Source: Chimonanthus salicifolius (taxonomy: Eukaryota; Streptophyta; Magnoliopsida; Laurales; Calycanthaceae). Taken from it: 64,000 nt of DNA. Below are positions 44,083 to 55,547 of the stretch, one piece after another. The stretch covers positions 60,997,080 to 61,061,079 of the forward strand of contig CM023538.1 of the NCBI GenBank assembly GCA_013350335.1, read 5' to 3'. Position 1 is the stretch's first letter, and the number at the start of each line of letters is the position of its first letter. Below the pieces are notes generated by a model. It ran no database searches and had not been told where the DNA came from. It saw nothing but the letters and a program-made list of their open reading frames with translations. Made by a program: the position numbers and the translations under genes.

Positions 44083-45490
44083 TCATTTTCTTTTGCAGAA
44101 CTCTTCAATGAGCAAGTTTATTGTATTGTAGGAGGATCCGCCTTCTTCCATTGCTTTCTTTGCTGCTTCTCCCACCTCCTTTGCCTTCTCTCTGACTGTC
44201 TTCCCCTTCTCCCCCACCATCAATTCTGTCAAAATCTTCTGAACCATGTCCGACCTAACTAATGTTGCACATTCACCGGTTTCTGCCGGAATTCTAACAC
44301 CAGTCCCCATCTCCTCAATCATCTTTGCATTTATGTGCTGCTCCGCCAACACCGGCCATGCCAAGATGGGTACCTTTGCACAAATGCTTTCTGTCACAGA
44401 ATTCCAGCCACAGAGACTCATGAACCCAGTAACACTCTCGTGTTCGAGTATCTCCACTTGCTCGACCCAATCCCGGATGACCAGTCCTCTCTCGGCGACC
44501 CTCTGTTCGAACTCGTGTCCCAAATCAGCTTCATTCCATCTCAAAGCCCACAAAAAATCGACTCCAGATTGTTCCAACCCAACTGCAATCTCCTGCAACT
44601 GGACCTCCGGGAGATCTGCTTGCGTCCCAAAGGACACAAACAGGACGGGCCGTTCCTTGGCTAGCCTCTTATCAAGCCATTTCACCCATGTTTACTTGTT
44701 GAGAGGTTGGGCCCTTTGATGGGCCATACAGAGTGGGCCCACATACCAAGATCTAGGCCCAAACTTTTTGTTCCAGTAGTCTGCATATGCAGATTCAATC
44801 TCATAGAAGCTATTGACGATCAGTCCTTGGCTGGATGAAGTACATTTGTAAGTCTCTGACATGAGATTGAGTGTGTCGCCACCAGCTTCCATTTCTTCAA
44901 ACAGGGCCCCCAAATCACGACTTGTGAGCCGAATCCATGGGAAGCAAGGCAATGAGAAGTTCTTCCCATCCTCTGTTTCTCTTGCCAATGTACATTCCGA
45001 ATCGAACCACGCATCTGTAAATTGTCTGAGCATAGTTGCTCGCACCGTAGAATGCGAGCCTTGGTATATTGAATTTTGAGGCAGATTGCAGTGTCCAATT
45101 GAGGAAGCCATCCGAAATCATGAAACTTACGCTTGGGAGGGTGTGGAGAGCTTGCTCAAAGTGGGGTTGGAGGTTTTTGGTGGCTCTTATGAGTGAATGG
45201 AAGAGAGACATAGACGAAACCTTATCACCGGTAGGGGCTTCAGGGTTGGGAAAATCGAATGGGAGTTCAACGACAGCAGCTACCGTGTCGGCAAGAGAGT
45301 GGTGGATGAAAGGAGAGTTGGTGGGGGTGGTGAAGATCGTAAGGGACATGCCGCGGCGGTAAAGGAGGTGGGCGAGGTGGATGAGTGGTATGGTGTGGCC
45401 TTTGGTCATGAATGGTAAGAGGACTACATGGGAAGTTGAATTACTAGTAGCAGTAGCAGTGAGAGCAGCAGAGTCACTAAGGGAAACCAT
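44083..45490 (-). pseudogene. UGT90A-like copy B, frameshift, stop and PSPG His loss
   Basis: Same family and orientation as copy A. The start at ATG 45490 has good context (AGCCATGG). The N-terminal half is intact (FMTKGHTIPLIHLAHLL, SFMISDGFLNWTL) until an extra G at about 44980 shifts the frame; homology resumes as ETEDGKNFSLPCFPW. In that frame a TAA at 44692-44694 follows PLNK, after which the C-terminal half continues to 44083 with the PSPG box. In the box the invariant HCGWNS reads LCGWNS: the histidine that contacts the UDP-sugar phosphates is replaced by leucine. Three independent defects make this a clear pseudogene. Its spacing and 3' flank match copy A, so one copy probably arose from the other. 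Confidence 0.85.
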
Positions 45491-45634
45491 GGCTGCCTTC
45501 TTCTTCTTGACAATCACTCACTATAAGTCATATATCCATGAAACAGCCCCAGCTTATCTGTCATGACTCAATTTCTTTACCATTTCATTTATGTTGCTTT
45601 ATTGTCAATTTCACCTATAAAAAGATTTTCTTTA

Positions 45635-45798
45635 CACACATGGGTGTATCTCAACTGATTGCCTCTCGCCTCAGGAAGCGGAAGGTTGCGGCTTCGAGCC
45701 TCCATGGTCTAATCTTGGTGTACCCTAGGGGTAGTGGAGTCACTCGTGGGGGTTTTATGCTGGGTATCCCATAGTTTCCCACACGTAAATTCAAAAAA
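45635..45798 (+). mobile_element. tRNA-derived SINE, family 1, with 16-bp target duplication
   Basis: The body runs from CACACATGGGTGTATCTCAAC through GGTTGCGGCTTCGAGCCTCC to CACACGTAAATTC and an A-run. AAAAAGATTTTCTTTA is repeated exactly at 45619-45634 and 45799-45814. It lies about 150 bp upstream of the copy B start, inside its former promoter. Confidence 0.8.
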
Positions 45799-47634
45799 AA
45801 AAAGATTTTCTTTAATTATCATATCAACATTGTTACCATGATAGCAGTCAGCTATGTGGCAAAATCCAAGGTGAATTGCTTTTTATGGCTGAATTGTGTA
45901 GTTAACTGAGAAGAATTCTACCAAACCTGCCCTTTCTTTAGCGGAGCCGGGTCGGATTGAGTCGGATCGAAACATTTGTGACCTTAGATACTCAAGTAGA
46001 GGCTATACATCGTGGAAATTTAAAATTTGAATTTGATTTAAAATTCAATAAATTTGAAAAGTTTATGATGTAGCATAGAGTCTCATCCAACCCAGCCGAA
46101 CATTGAAAACTCGGCCCAGTTATTTTTCTTTATGTTGTAACTTCCATTTCTTTTATTATTTTGTAACTCCTATTTTAATTAGATGCATTAATTTTTAGGA
46201 GTTAGGTTTCTTTTATTTTTCTATAAATAATAGATTTAAAAGTTGTATTAGGATGATTGTTGATTAATGAAAATATAAGTTTAATTATGTGTTTCCTCTC
46301 TCCTGTTCGCGGATTTCTCTTCTCTTCTTCTCTTCTCCTCTCACCCACCCCAACCATAGTGCTCCTGGCTTTCCCCGTCTTCTTCTCATTCTCTTCTATC
46401 TTCTTCACTCTTTCCCTTGTTCCAACTGCTCATTTAACCACTCATCGAGTGACTATTAGACCACTTACTTAATCAACTCACCCACTTTTATTCGTTTAAC
46501 CGATTCACCCATCCATACCTAAACTCAATCTTATCTGCGCTGCGTCAGCTTCACACTTGTAAAAAAAAAATAGTGAAACTCTTTAATTTAGAAGGAGAGA
46601 TTCAAACCCTTCCTCCCCTTGCAAGCAGTTGGATCTTCGATCTTCATCTGTTTTAGTGATTTTGCATATAGACAAGTGTCATAAGATATGGCGATTATAA
46701 ACCATCAAATTTTGAACATCTAAATCTATCATGTAGAAGAAAGAGAAAGCTTCTTCTTCTTATCTAATCCACACCTTATAACCTTTCTATTCTACTCTTT
46801 GCTCATGATTAATTTATAGCCAAGTACATCTCAAAAATCGTAATTAGATAATAATTTTTTAGATTGAAACCTATTCTCTCTTAGATAATGTTCCATCCGC
46901 ATAAAATATTTTGTAGTAAATACATAAATCTTTAAATGGACCCAATGGGGACCTAAATTCGATCAGATGGATCCATTGAAGTTGCCGATTGGGATAATTT
47001 AGCCAATATACTGGTATGTCGTCCATTTATACTTCAGGAGAATAAACAAGTCAAGTTGGTCAGCTATAAGTACGATTAAACCCTCTGTAATTTTCGGTAT
47101 ATATGTACATGTACATGAAAAAGTACAACATTTGTATTTATACTCTTTAGTAAATGTTAGACATCTATATTGTATATTAACTAAAATTGCGCTAGGGTCA
47201 AGTTAGGCTGATATGGATCATTGTCCAATTAAATTGTGACAATTTTCTCAAGCTCAGCTTGGGCTCAATTCTTATTTGAAAGACCTAACTCTAATTTCGA
47301 CCAACATATCAAACTCAAGCTGCCCTAAGCTCACCTTCCACTTTTAATAAGAAAAAGCTCTGTCACCTTATATCTCTTAGAATCTACTAAATATGATATA
47401 AGTATCTGTTCAGATTTGTATAATCTGCTTAAATATGGTATGTTTGTCTGTCAAATATGCAACCATAGTTTTCATTTTTCAAGGCAAGATCAGCACTAGG
47501 ACTCGACCAATTATTGGGTCAGGCCCTTTAGTTGCAAATCGAGCTCGAGCTCCGGCCCAGCATGGCCCGCCCGAGTTGTAGCTCTAACGAGGTGGGTCAA
47601 CTCAATTTTTTTTAAATGTTTTTATTTTTTAACC

Positions 47635-47885
47635 AGAATCGGTCAGTTACTGAGTTGGGTCAACCAAGTGACTCGATTTAATTTTAAACAATTATTTTTA
47701 TTGAATCTAATATTTATTTATCTTACAAAAACATGAAAGTATTTAAAAAGTATTTTTTAACCAGGACTCAATCAGTTACTGAGTTGAGTCAACCAAGTGA
47801 CTCGATTCAATTTTAAATAATTATTTTTATAGAACCTAATATTTGTTTATCTTACAAAAAAAATGAAAGTATTTAAAAAAGTATA
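47635..47885. repeat. ~125-bp tandem duplication
   Basis: The unit GGTCAGTTACTGAGTTGGGT .. AAGTATTTAAAAAAGTAT repeats with about 90 percent visible similarity. It consists of degenerate GACTCGA-type words and AT-rich filler. Confidence 0.7.
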
Positions 47886-48804
47886 TGTAGTTAATAAATG
47901 ATCAAACAATTATGAAATTGTAACAAATAATTTATTTATTTATTTCAAGAGTTATTCTAGTCAATAAAATGATTCAATCATAATCTCACTTGGTCAATTG
48001 AAACCAATAAATTTACCCGCTAATTAAAAGTTCAATTCCATCTAATTTTCCCTTCTTAGTGATGATTGGATTGGGTCATCTTGACAAGTCTACCAATAAC
48101 TGGACCTAGTTAGTTTAAAACTAGGCACATCTAGTTTGATCCTATCTAGTGACTAGGTTTTTAACCGAGTTGGGTTGATTCGGCGAGTCAACCAAAAACT
48201 TGGCCCAATAAAAAAAACTATGCAAAAATCTAGAAACTTGACCTAGTTGAAAAACTATGCAAATGAAACTTTTTTTTTTTTGAATTAACGTGTACATGTG
48301 GAGGCCTTCTCTTATGTATCTGCATGAGTTATGAGTTGTTGTTTGACATTAATTTTATTATCATAAGCATAAAATGATAGAATCTGTAACAATCCTCAAA
48401 TGATTCAAAAAAATTAATTTTTGGCCAATTTTTTTTTCTCAAGGTGTGAGGTATTTTTCTTAAATGTAAGGAAATTAAGTTTCTAATAATTAGTGGATAC
48501 TACTATATAGGAATAACAAAGGCAGTGATACTCTCACTTTCTAATAATTAGTTGGACCTTAAGTTCTCACCAATTAATTGTTAAATTGATTCTACTTAAA
48601 AAGTTTCAGTACGTGAATAAGGAAAATAAGCAAAACTCCTGTTTCCTCTTTGTGGAAACATATACTAAAAATATGTTTATATGCAATATACAACATATTT
48701 TAAAGTAAGTGTCCAACCTTAACCTTTTGTTATATTACAATCTTTTTGAGTTATAAATCATGGGTGATATTTGACTTATACATTTAAGATAATATAATAG
48801 TCAT

Positions 48805-48955
48805 ATTTGTGTAGTTCAACTGGTTGTCTCCAAGCTTCAGGAAGTGGGAGGTTGCGAGTTCGAGTATCGATGACCTAATCTTAATGTGTGCTATAGGAAT
48901 AGTGGACTCACCTGTGGAGATTTTATGCTTCCCGTGCTTTCCTACAAGTAAATTC
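48805..48955 (+). mobile_element. SINE family 1 copy
   Basis: TTGTGTAGTTCAACTGGTTGTC (A-box region) and GGTTGCGAGTTCGAGTATCG (B-box region) precede the GGAGATTTTATGCT block and an ACAAGTAAATTC end, in the same order as at 7280 and 45635. No target duplication was recognised. Confidence 0.6.
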
Positions 48956-49499
48956 TTTATGTTTGAACAGTTCCATGGGTAGGCAATGCAGTTTTCCCAC
49001 GTGCTAGAGATAGCTTTGAGTTACACGAGTTGGAAGAAGTTTATGTTCATGCAACATGCATAACTATTGTTAAGAATTCAAGACCTACTTATCATAAATT
49101 TTCTTTTTAAACTACAACATTGAATGATTTTATTTTTTATATTCCACTTTTTCTCCTCTTCCCATAATCAAAATTTATATTATTGAACGGCTAAACTAAA
49201 TCATCACTAAACATATCTTGTATACTACTTTTGCTATATGCAAAATGGCAAACTATATGTAGAATTTTTATGAAAAGACTTAGGCTTATTTTGTATACAT
49301 TTAATCTTAATTATTGGATTAATTACTAAAGAATAAAATAAAAATTAATATTTTAGTTTCATACCTCAACAATTAAGATGATCCAATAATGGGTCTCCAC
49401 TCCTAAAAACCTCAACAATTAAGATGATCCAATAATGGGTCTCCACTCCTAAAAGATCAACAATTATGAGAATGTAATGAAGTTAAAAGAATGTATTTT

Positions 49500-49690
49500 A
49501 ACTTCAAGGGGTTGGCCTGAGGGTCAAGAAGTTCGTTTCATGAATAGGGTCTCGAGTTCAATTCACTCTCAACACCAATGGGTCACTCCCTATAGACTTA
49601 ACTGACGTGTATAGATTGGAAGACTTACATATGACTGTGAGATTAGTCTCATCTCTAATATGAAGTAGGATAATACTCTTATATCTTATA
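49500..49690 (+). mobile_element. SINE family 2 copy
   Basis: GGGGTTGGCCTGAGGGTCAAG (A-box region), TCTCGAGTTCAATTCACTC (B-box region), GGGTCACTCCCTATAGACTT and ATTAGTCTCATCTC appear in family order. It lies about 270 bp downstream of the stop codon of UGT copy C, on the opposite strand. Confidence 0.6.
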
Positions 49691-49960
49691 AATGCAATTT
49701 TTTTTTTGGTTAGGGTTACTTTACTTTCAAGGAAGAAAAAGGAAGCATTTCAAAACCCATAAAGTAGAAAGAGATGTTTGAGGCTCATTATAAAGTTCCG
49801 AAGTATATAAGAATCAGATCATCACTAATTGATTTAACTTGATGGACATAAAGACATGAATCTCTCAGACCCATGAAGCAGAAGAGATGTCTGAAGTCCT
49901 ATTGTAAACCAAAAACTAGTTTATGAGAATCAAATAATGGAAATCTTGATTGAACTTTGA

Positions 49961-51370
49961 TCATTTCCTTCCACAAAACTCTTCCAAGAGCAAGTCTAAG
50001 GTATTGTAGGAAGATCCACCTTCTGCCATTGCCTTCCTTGCAGCTTCTCCCACTTCCTTTGCCTTCTCTCGGACCACCTTTCCTTTCTCTCCCACCATCA
50101 ATTCCCTCACCATCTTCTCAATGATTTCAGACCCTACAATTGAGGAAGATCCATCCATTGGAACTGGAATTCTCAGACCAATCCCCATCTCTTCCTCCAC
50201 CATCTTAGCATTGAGGTGCTGTTCGGCGGCCATCGGCCATGCCAAGATCGGCACCTTTGCGGATATGCTTTCCAACACTGAGTTCCAACCACAGTGACTC
50301 ATGAACCCTTTAACACCCTCATGTTCAAGTATCTCAACTTGATCAACCCAATCTCTAACAACTAGACCCCTCTCGGCAACCCTTTCCTCAAATCCATGGC
50401 CCAATTCGGCTTCCTTCGATCGCAACACCAACAAAAAATCCACCCTGGAATCCTCTAACCCAACTCTGATCTCCTGTAGCTGATCCATGGAAAGCTCTGC
50501 ATGTGTCCCAAATGCTACATACAAAACGGGTCGTTCCATGGCTAGCTTCTCATCCAGCCATTGTACCCATGCAGCCTTGGCCTTATTGAGAGGTTGGGCC
50601 CGTTGATGGGCCACACAAAGTGGGCCCACATACCATGATCTCGGCCCAATCTCTCTGTTCCAGTAATCTGCATAAGCAGATTCAATCTCATAGAAGCCGT
50701 TTACAATCACTCCCTGGCTACCTGAAGTACATTCATCTGTTTCTATCATGAAGTCCAACTTCCTGTCACCACCTTCTGTTCTCCTAAAAGCTGGGCCCAA
50801 TTCATGCCAAGTGAAAACAGAGGATGGGAAGAATGGCAGAGAGAAGGAATCACCATCATCCAATCCATCAACCAGATGAAGGCCGTACCGAAGAACGCAC
50901 CGGAAGATGGTCAAGGGAAAGTTGCTCATACCATAGAAGGCGAGCCTCGGGATATTGAATTTTGAGGCCGATTCCAACGTCCAATGAAGGAATGCGTCGG
51001 AGACGATGAAACTTACAGTTGGGAGGGCCTGGAGAGCTTTCTCAAAGTGAGGTTGTATGTTTTTGGTGGCTTTGATGAATGTAATCATTAGAGATATGGA
51101 TGGAAGCTTGTCGGTGCTTTCAACTCCGGCAGGGATTTCAGGGACCGTGTAGTTAAAAGGGAGTTCGATGATGGTGGCTACGGTGTCGACGAGAGAGCTG
51201 CGGATGAAGGGGGAGTTCTTGGGGGTGGTGAAGATGGTTATGGATATTCTGTGCCGGCGGAAGAGGAGGTGAGCTAGGTCCATGAGGGGGATGATATGGC
51301 CTTTGGCCATGAGAGGAAAAAGGACTATATGGGCTTTAGTACTAGTAAAGCTTCTAGCAATAGAACCCAT
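49961..51370 (-). CDS. UGT90A-like UDP-glycosyltransferase, intact copy C
   Basis: 469 residues in one exon, the usual size for family 1. The N-terminal acceptor domain has LMAKGHIIPLMDLAHLL with catalytic His25 and the partner aspartate at about 125 (IVSDAFLHW). The linker and donor domain follow, with RPVLYVAFGTHAE and the complete 44-residue PSPG box at 341-384 (WVDQVEILEH..HCGWNS..PMAAEQ). The final Gln suggests UDP-glucose preference by family rule. Motifs such as GVESTDKLPS, SASKFNIPR and YADYWN match UGT90A members (group C). The acceptor cannot be read from sequence. There is no signal peptide, in keeping with a cytosolic enzyme. It is the only unbroken member of the cluster here. A TATA-like CCTTTATAAATG lies about 70 bases upstream on the minus strand and a GAA-repeat fills the 5' UTR. 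Confidence 0.92.
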   Translation of the reverse strand: MGSIARSFTSTKAHIVLFPLMAKGHIIPLMDLAHLLFRRHRISITIFTTPKNSPFIRSSLVDTVATIIELPFNYTVPEIPAGVESTDKLPSISLMITFIKATKNIQPHFEKALQALPTVSFIVSDAFLHWTLESASKFNIPRLAFYGMSNFPLTIFRCVLRYGLHLVDGLDDGDSFSLPFFPSSVFTWHELGPAFRRTEGGDRKLDFMIETDECTSGSQGVIVNGFYEIESAYADYWNREIGPRSWYVGPLCVAHQRAQPLNKAKAAWVQWLDEKLAMERPVLYVAFGTHAELSMDQLQEIRVGLEDSRVDFLLVLRSKEAELGHGFEERVAERGLVVRDWVDQVEILEHEGVKGFMSHCGWNSVLESISAKVPILAWPMAAEQHLNAKMVEEEMGIGLRIPVPMDGSSSIVGSEIIEKMVRELMVGEKGKVVREKAKEVGEAARKAMAEGGSSYNTLDLLLEEFCGRK

Positions 51371-51437
51371 ATCTTCTTCCTCTCTTTCTTCTTCTTCTTC
51401 TTCTTCTTTCTGCTGTGCTCAGTACTTCAGTTGATTA

Positions 51438-51450
51438 TCATTTATAAAGG
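51438..51450 (-). promoter_or_regulatory. Candidate TATA box of UGT copy C
   Basis: The minus strand reads CCTTTATAAATGA about 70 bases upstream of the start codon at 51370. The interval to the start codon is largely a GAA/GGA repeat. Confidence 0.45.
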
Positions 51451-51795
51451 TAGTGATTCTGATTTCTTCAGGCATTGCAACCAAAGGCTCATGCCTAAAT
51501 TAGATGAATGCAATGCTTGTTGGTTCAGTACTTCTTTAGGCCCATAACAGGCGTTTGTTTAATGACTGTTCTTATTCTTGGTTGTCTCCACTCTAACTCT
51601 TACACGTGTAATCTCTAAGGTCTGAACTCATTGTTATCAAGTCTGTGGATCATTTTCTACGAATCCCAAATTGTTTACTTCTCTACAAACATATTTTTCA
51701 CAGATATTAATCCTTTTTCAATAAAATTTAGCACATTATATAAATATGATTGCGATAACCTGTCTAACACTAAGTCGTAATAACAATTTCTTAAA

Positions 51796-52131
51796 AGTTG
51801 GTAGCTGACCGAGTATCCATCTCAAAAGATTAGCTTCTCAGGTGGACTGACTCAAGTCCTTTATAAATCTCTAAATCTCCCTCTATACTTCCAATGTAGG
51901 ACTCGTTCGTAGCCCCAACAATCCCCCTCAAACGAGGCCAGCCATCTCGTCCGCTTAGTGGATCTCCTCATTCCACATAAGGTAGTCTGAATTCTGACTC
52001 TGATACCACTTGTTAGGACCTGGGGTATCTAATTCAAAAACTAGCATATTGAGTAGAGTTACCCAAGTCTTTTATAGATCCCTAAATCTCCTTTTAAACT
52101 TCTAACGTGGAACTCGTCGGCAGCTCCAACA
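51796..52131 (-). mobile_element. TRIM retrotransposon, family A
   Basis: LTR-like repeats lie at about 51796-51920 and 52011-52131 (right copy TGTTAGGACC .. GCTCCAACA) around a ~90-bp interior. Next to the right repeat CTCTGATACCA is the exact complement of the primer site TGGTATCAGAG. Next to the left repeat the minus strand reads GTTTGAGGGGGA, a polypurine tract. The left LTR start is degenerate and no convincing target duplication was seen. It shares family features with 10806-11135. Confidence 0.75.
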
Positions 52132-52139
52132 ATAGACTC

Positions 52140-54676
52140 ATTCGAATACAAAAGATTAAATTTGATTGGTTAAAGTTGAATACGTATGAGCATGGATCTA
52201 ATTTCAACTCATAAAAAGTTTAATTCATATTAAGAATTTGAATCAATTACAGGTAGAAGAAATGTGTTACATTGGCAACACATCTGGCTCAGTATTAAAC
52301 TTGGGAAATCATAAAGTTTATTCAGCCCAACATTGATTGTGCTTAAGGACACTGGTTGTTGTGGGCAGACACTGATGAAGGGGGTTACAATCAAGCATTT
52401 TTCAAAGGCAAAAGGTTGTCTAGTGAAAATTTGACTTTACAAGTGAGACATTTGTAATACATTCAATTAATTACAAAGTGATGGAATTAGTTTCAAAGGT
52501 AACAAGTGGCTATTCATTTTTTTAAAGAAGTTACAAGGTACTCCTCTCCTAAATAAGTGGGCAACTCTCACATTCTTATTTCGATTCCAATATCAATACT
52601 ACATTTATGTAAAGTGTTATTACCTTTAAAATTTTATGTAAAGTTCACTTGTGATTATGAGATTGGGTGGATGTGAAAGATCTATATACGTATATAATGA
52701 TTATAAGAATTCGATTTAATTGAATGACTAGCTATGAGATTGAAATCGATAAAATTACACTTCTATCTACTATTAATTTTCAGATCCTTTAAAATCACGA
52801 CTAGAGTCATTCCGTGAAGAAACTCAATTCAAACCCTATTTGTCCAAGTTGGATTCAAATGTAGTTTATAAGACATTAGTTACATATTTGAGAGTGTCTT
52901 AACTTTGGTCATTGAACAAAGATACTCAATCTAAACCTATGTACAGATTTGAACCATTTATAATTGAGCTTGTGCATTTGATGTGTGATATTGATCTAGA
53001 TCGAAATTGACAAAGTTCAAATTTTTTACTTGGTATCAGAGCTTGGTTATAATTTAATTGTTTACATTAAATTGAGGTACGAGATTTATGAGTTGGTTCT
53101 AGGTGGTTTTGGGTTCTTATTTTCATCTGATTTGATTATTTATTTTTTATACTGAATATATTGGAAGCAATTTTTTGTGATAAATTTGTGCCTATTTTTC
53201 TCAAAACATTGATAGAAAACTCATACTTTCTTAAGTATATTTTTATTTACTTTTGGAATGGTGAATGCTTCAATGAATACTCTACTTGGTTTTAAGAAAT
53301 TGAATTCACTAATTATATTTATTTGAAGTTTTGTATCAAGTCTTAGTTGAATAGTCAAGATTTGTGACAGATTGGCAATAATTAGAGATTTGTTCATCAA
53401 AAGAAATTGAAGAGGCAAAAAGAAAGTAGCAAATCAGGTATGGAAAAAACTGAGCATCTAGGAAAGGGTTGTAAAGTGCTAAGAGAGTTCTACATCGTCT
53501 AATTTGATAAACCAATTACTTTATATAATACTTGAGACACCCTTTGTCAATAGCTAGCTTTTGAGAGTGAGTTTTACCTCAAGAATGTTATCAAAGTAGG
53601 TTGAGCAGTTGTACGTGAGAGTGTGTGTCAAGTGTCAAGAGAGTCCGACATCACCAAATTTGAGAAACCAATAACTCTATATAACACTTGAAGCACTATA
53701 CTTGCGCTAATGGAACCTCACTACGTGGTTTATGACAGAGTATCAGAATGGTGTTCCTCCTTTGTCTGGTTCTATTTTTCACACATCTCCATCCAAGTTC
53801 CCCCAACAGTGAAGTCCTTGAGAATCAAGAACTCATACTTTGACTTCTGAAGATAGTTCTACCTAGAACAACAACAAGATAAAACAACATGAGTCCATTG
53901 AAGATCTTCATCCAAGCCACTAAAAATAATGTATTGGTTTAAGAGGTATGGTGATTGTGATAATGCTAATTTTCTACACCTCATCTACCACCAAGAAAAT
54001 ATTTCCTCCCACCAATGCCAAAAACCCAAGTCAGTGTTCAGAATTTGCCACCTCTGTTTGTGTTTTACTCATGTTTGTGCGAACATTTCAGCTCTGACAC
54101 ACGGGCCTAGCTTCTTTTGGGACTCCCTCTCCTGTGGAATGTCGCTGATTTTACCAAGCTGAGCATTATTCTTCTAAGTGTGGCGCTTCTTTATATGGTA
54201 TTCTTTGTTCCTTGATATTGGATTGTAATTTCATCTGCTCTGCATCTCACCTTTCTTTGGGTTGTAATGATACTAGTTCTTGATTGCCTGACAAAAGTAA
54301 GGAGGGACCTCTGAGTGAAAGGCTGATAGCTTTCCTACAAGAAGAGCCCTCAACACCATAAAACAAAAGGATTTGAGGTGGGCATAAGGATAATGACAAG
54401 TGATGAGCTTTTGCAAATAGAAGAATAATGAAAGTCACAAGAAGCAACAATTCACAGCACATTGCAACATACTGAAGATGAGTGGATCACTGAAGTAATT
54501 TCTACTTACACTAAACTTGTTGGTAGTATGAAAGAAGACGGGATATTTTAGAATATAAAGTAAAAGAGGAACATTCCACTCTTTGTAAGAATGATGGAAA
54601 CCATTATTCTTTCAAAGTAGAAGAAAGCAGTGATGTCTGACACTTCCAAATAGATGGCTTGTAGGAAACCATAGCG
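52140..54676. other. Degenerate LTR-retroelement remains; no intact gene
   Basis: A perfect initiator-tRNA-Met primer site TGGTATCAGAGC stands at 53031-53042 (plus strand), suggesting an LTR end just upstream and an element reading rightward. I could not define LTR borders or find gag/pol frames. About 53466-53700 holds a broken family-B TRIM, listed separately. The 77-codon frame at 53929-54162 has no recognised domain. Confidence 0.4.
53466..53700 (+). mobile_element. Broken TRIM copy, family B
   Basis: Two LTR-like pieces (AAGTGCTAAGAGAGTTCTACATC.. and AAGTGTCAAGAGAGTCCGACATC..) share TATATAACACTTGA-type text with the element at 55213-55542. The first piece fuses at GAATGTTATCAAAG.AGG directly to interior sequence, as if its end and primer site were deleted, and the second is truncated. 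Confidence 0.5.
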
Positions 54677-54681
54677 TTTTG

Positions 54682-54801
54682 TTTTATTACTGGATATCCG
54701 ACTCAAAAGAGTAGTTCATTAGGTAGAGTGACCCAAGTTCAATATAACTCTTTAGATCTCCCTCTTCACAACCGATGTGAAACTCGTTCAGTTGCCTAAC
54801 A
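54682..54801 (-). mobile_element. Solo LTR of TRIM family A
   Basis: A single ~120-bp LTR-like block (ACTCAAAAGAGTAG .. TTAGATCTCCCTCTTC .. GATGTGAAACTCGTTC .. GCCTAACA) matches the LTRs at 51796-52131. TTTTG is repeated exactly on both sides (54677-54681 and 54802-54806), as expected after LTR-LTR recombination. Confidence 0.75.
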
Positions 54802-54806
54802 TTTTG

Positions 54807-55207
54807 TCACCTCTCCTTCTCCCAATCCAAATAGAACAGATCCAACAGCATGGGCTATTTGAGAGGTGGAGTGAGACTGGCAAATGAAAGTAGAGAAACA
54901 AGAGCAACTTGCAAAGAAAGTGAAAAGCTGAATCGACCAAAAGAGAACATAATGGGAAGCTATGGTATGTGAGAAAGAATGGAAAGTTTGTGAAGGACAA
55001 ATTTCAGATTTCAATCATCCTTCATTATATAATCTCTAGTCTCATCTTACCTATTCATATAGAACCAAGTTCACATTTGAAAGTCACTCCTAATAAATTC
55101 TCTCTTTCAAAATTCTTTCCATATACCCACTGCCTGAAAATTGAATAAAAAGCAAGTAAAATGGTAAAGAGAATGGGCTATATTATATTTTGTACGAGGG
55201 AATGAAG
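54807..55207. other. Intergenic; no gene seen
   Basis: Overlapping minus-strand frames at 54788-55014 are rich in Ser, Phe and Leu and show no domain. Confidence 0.35.
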
Positions 55208-55212
55208 AACCA

Positions 55213-55542
55213 TGTGAAGTGATAAAAGTCTCACATCGGTTAATTTGAGAAATCAATGACTCCGTATAACACTTGAGGCACCCTTCTTTCAAAGGTTGGC
55301 CTTTGAGAGTAAGTTCTACCTCAAGAATGTTATCATGTCATGGTTTTCTAATATACTATCAAAGCAGGTGCCGCGCGGCTGCAGCTGCACGTGAGGGCGG
55401 ATATGAAGTGACAAAAAGTCTCACATTGATTAATTTGTGAAACAAATGACTCTATATAACACTTCAGGCACCCTTCTCTTAATGGTTAGCTTTTCAGAGT
55501 GAATTTTACCTCAGAATGTTATCATGACATAGCTTTCTAACA
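55213..55542 (+). mobile_element. TRIM retrotransposon, family B (330 bp)
   Basis: LTR-like repeats 55213-55353 (TGTGAAGTGATAAAAGTC .. TTTTCTAATA) and 55402-55542 (TATGAAGTGACAAAAAGTC .. TTTCTAACA) flank 48 bp. The interior starts TACTATCAAAGCAGG, a mutated TGGTATCAGAGCAGG primer site, and ends GTGAGGGCGGA, a polypurine tract. Flanks AACCA (55208-55212) and AACCT (55543-55547) form a near-perfect 5-bp target duplication. There is no coding capacity. Confidence 0.75.
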
Positions 55543-55547
55543 AACCT

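Larger units (their letters stand above)
45815..49960. other. Intergenic between UGT copies B and C; repeats only
   Basis: About 46130-46310 looks like part of an LTR (TTTCTATAAATAATAG, then a pyrimidine-rich stretch to about 46560), but no ends could be set. About 47573-47586 (GAGTTGTAGCTCTA) is one end of a GACCCGAC-type element. About 47635-47760 and 47760-47885 are a ~125-bp tandem duplication. About 48805-48955 is a family-1 SINE. About 49375-49460 is a ~45-bp tandem duplication. About 49500-49690 is a family-2 SINE. No gene was recognised. Confidence 0.5.

Noticed and set aside
54788..55014. Two overlapping Ser/Phe-rich minus-strand frames
   Set aside because: Overlap in different frames with no recognisable motif; likely composition effect.
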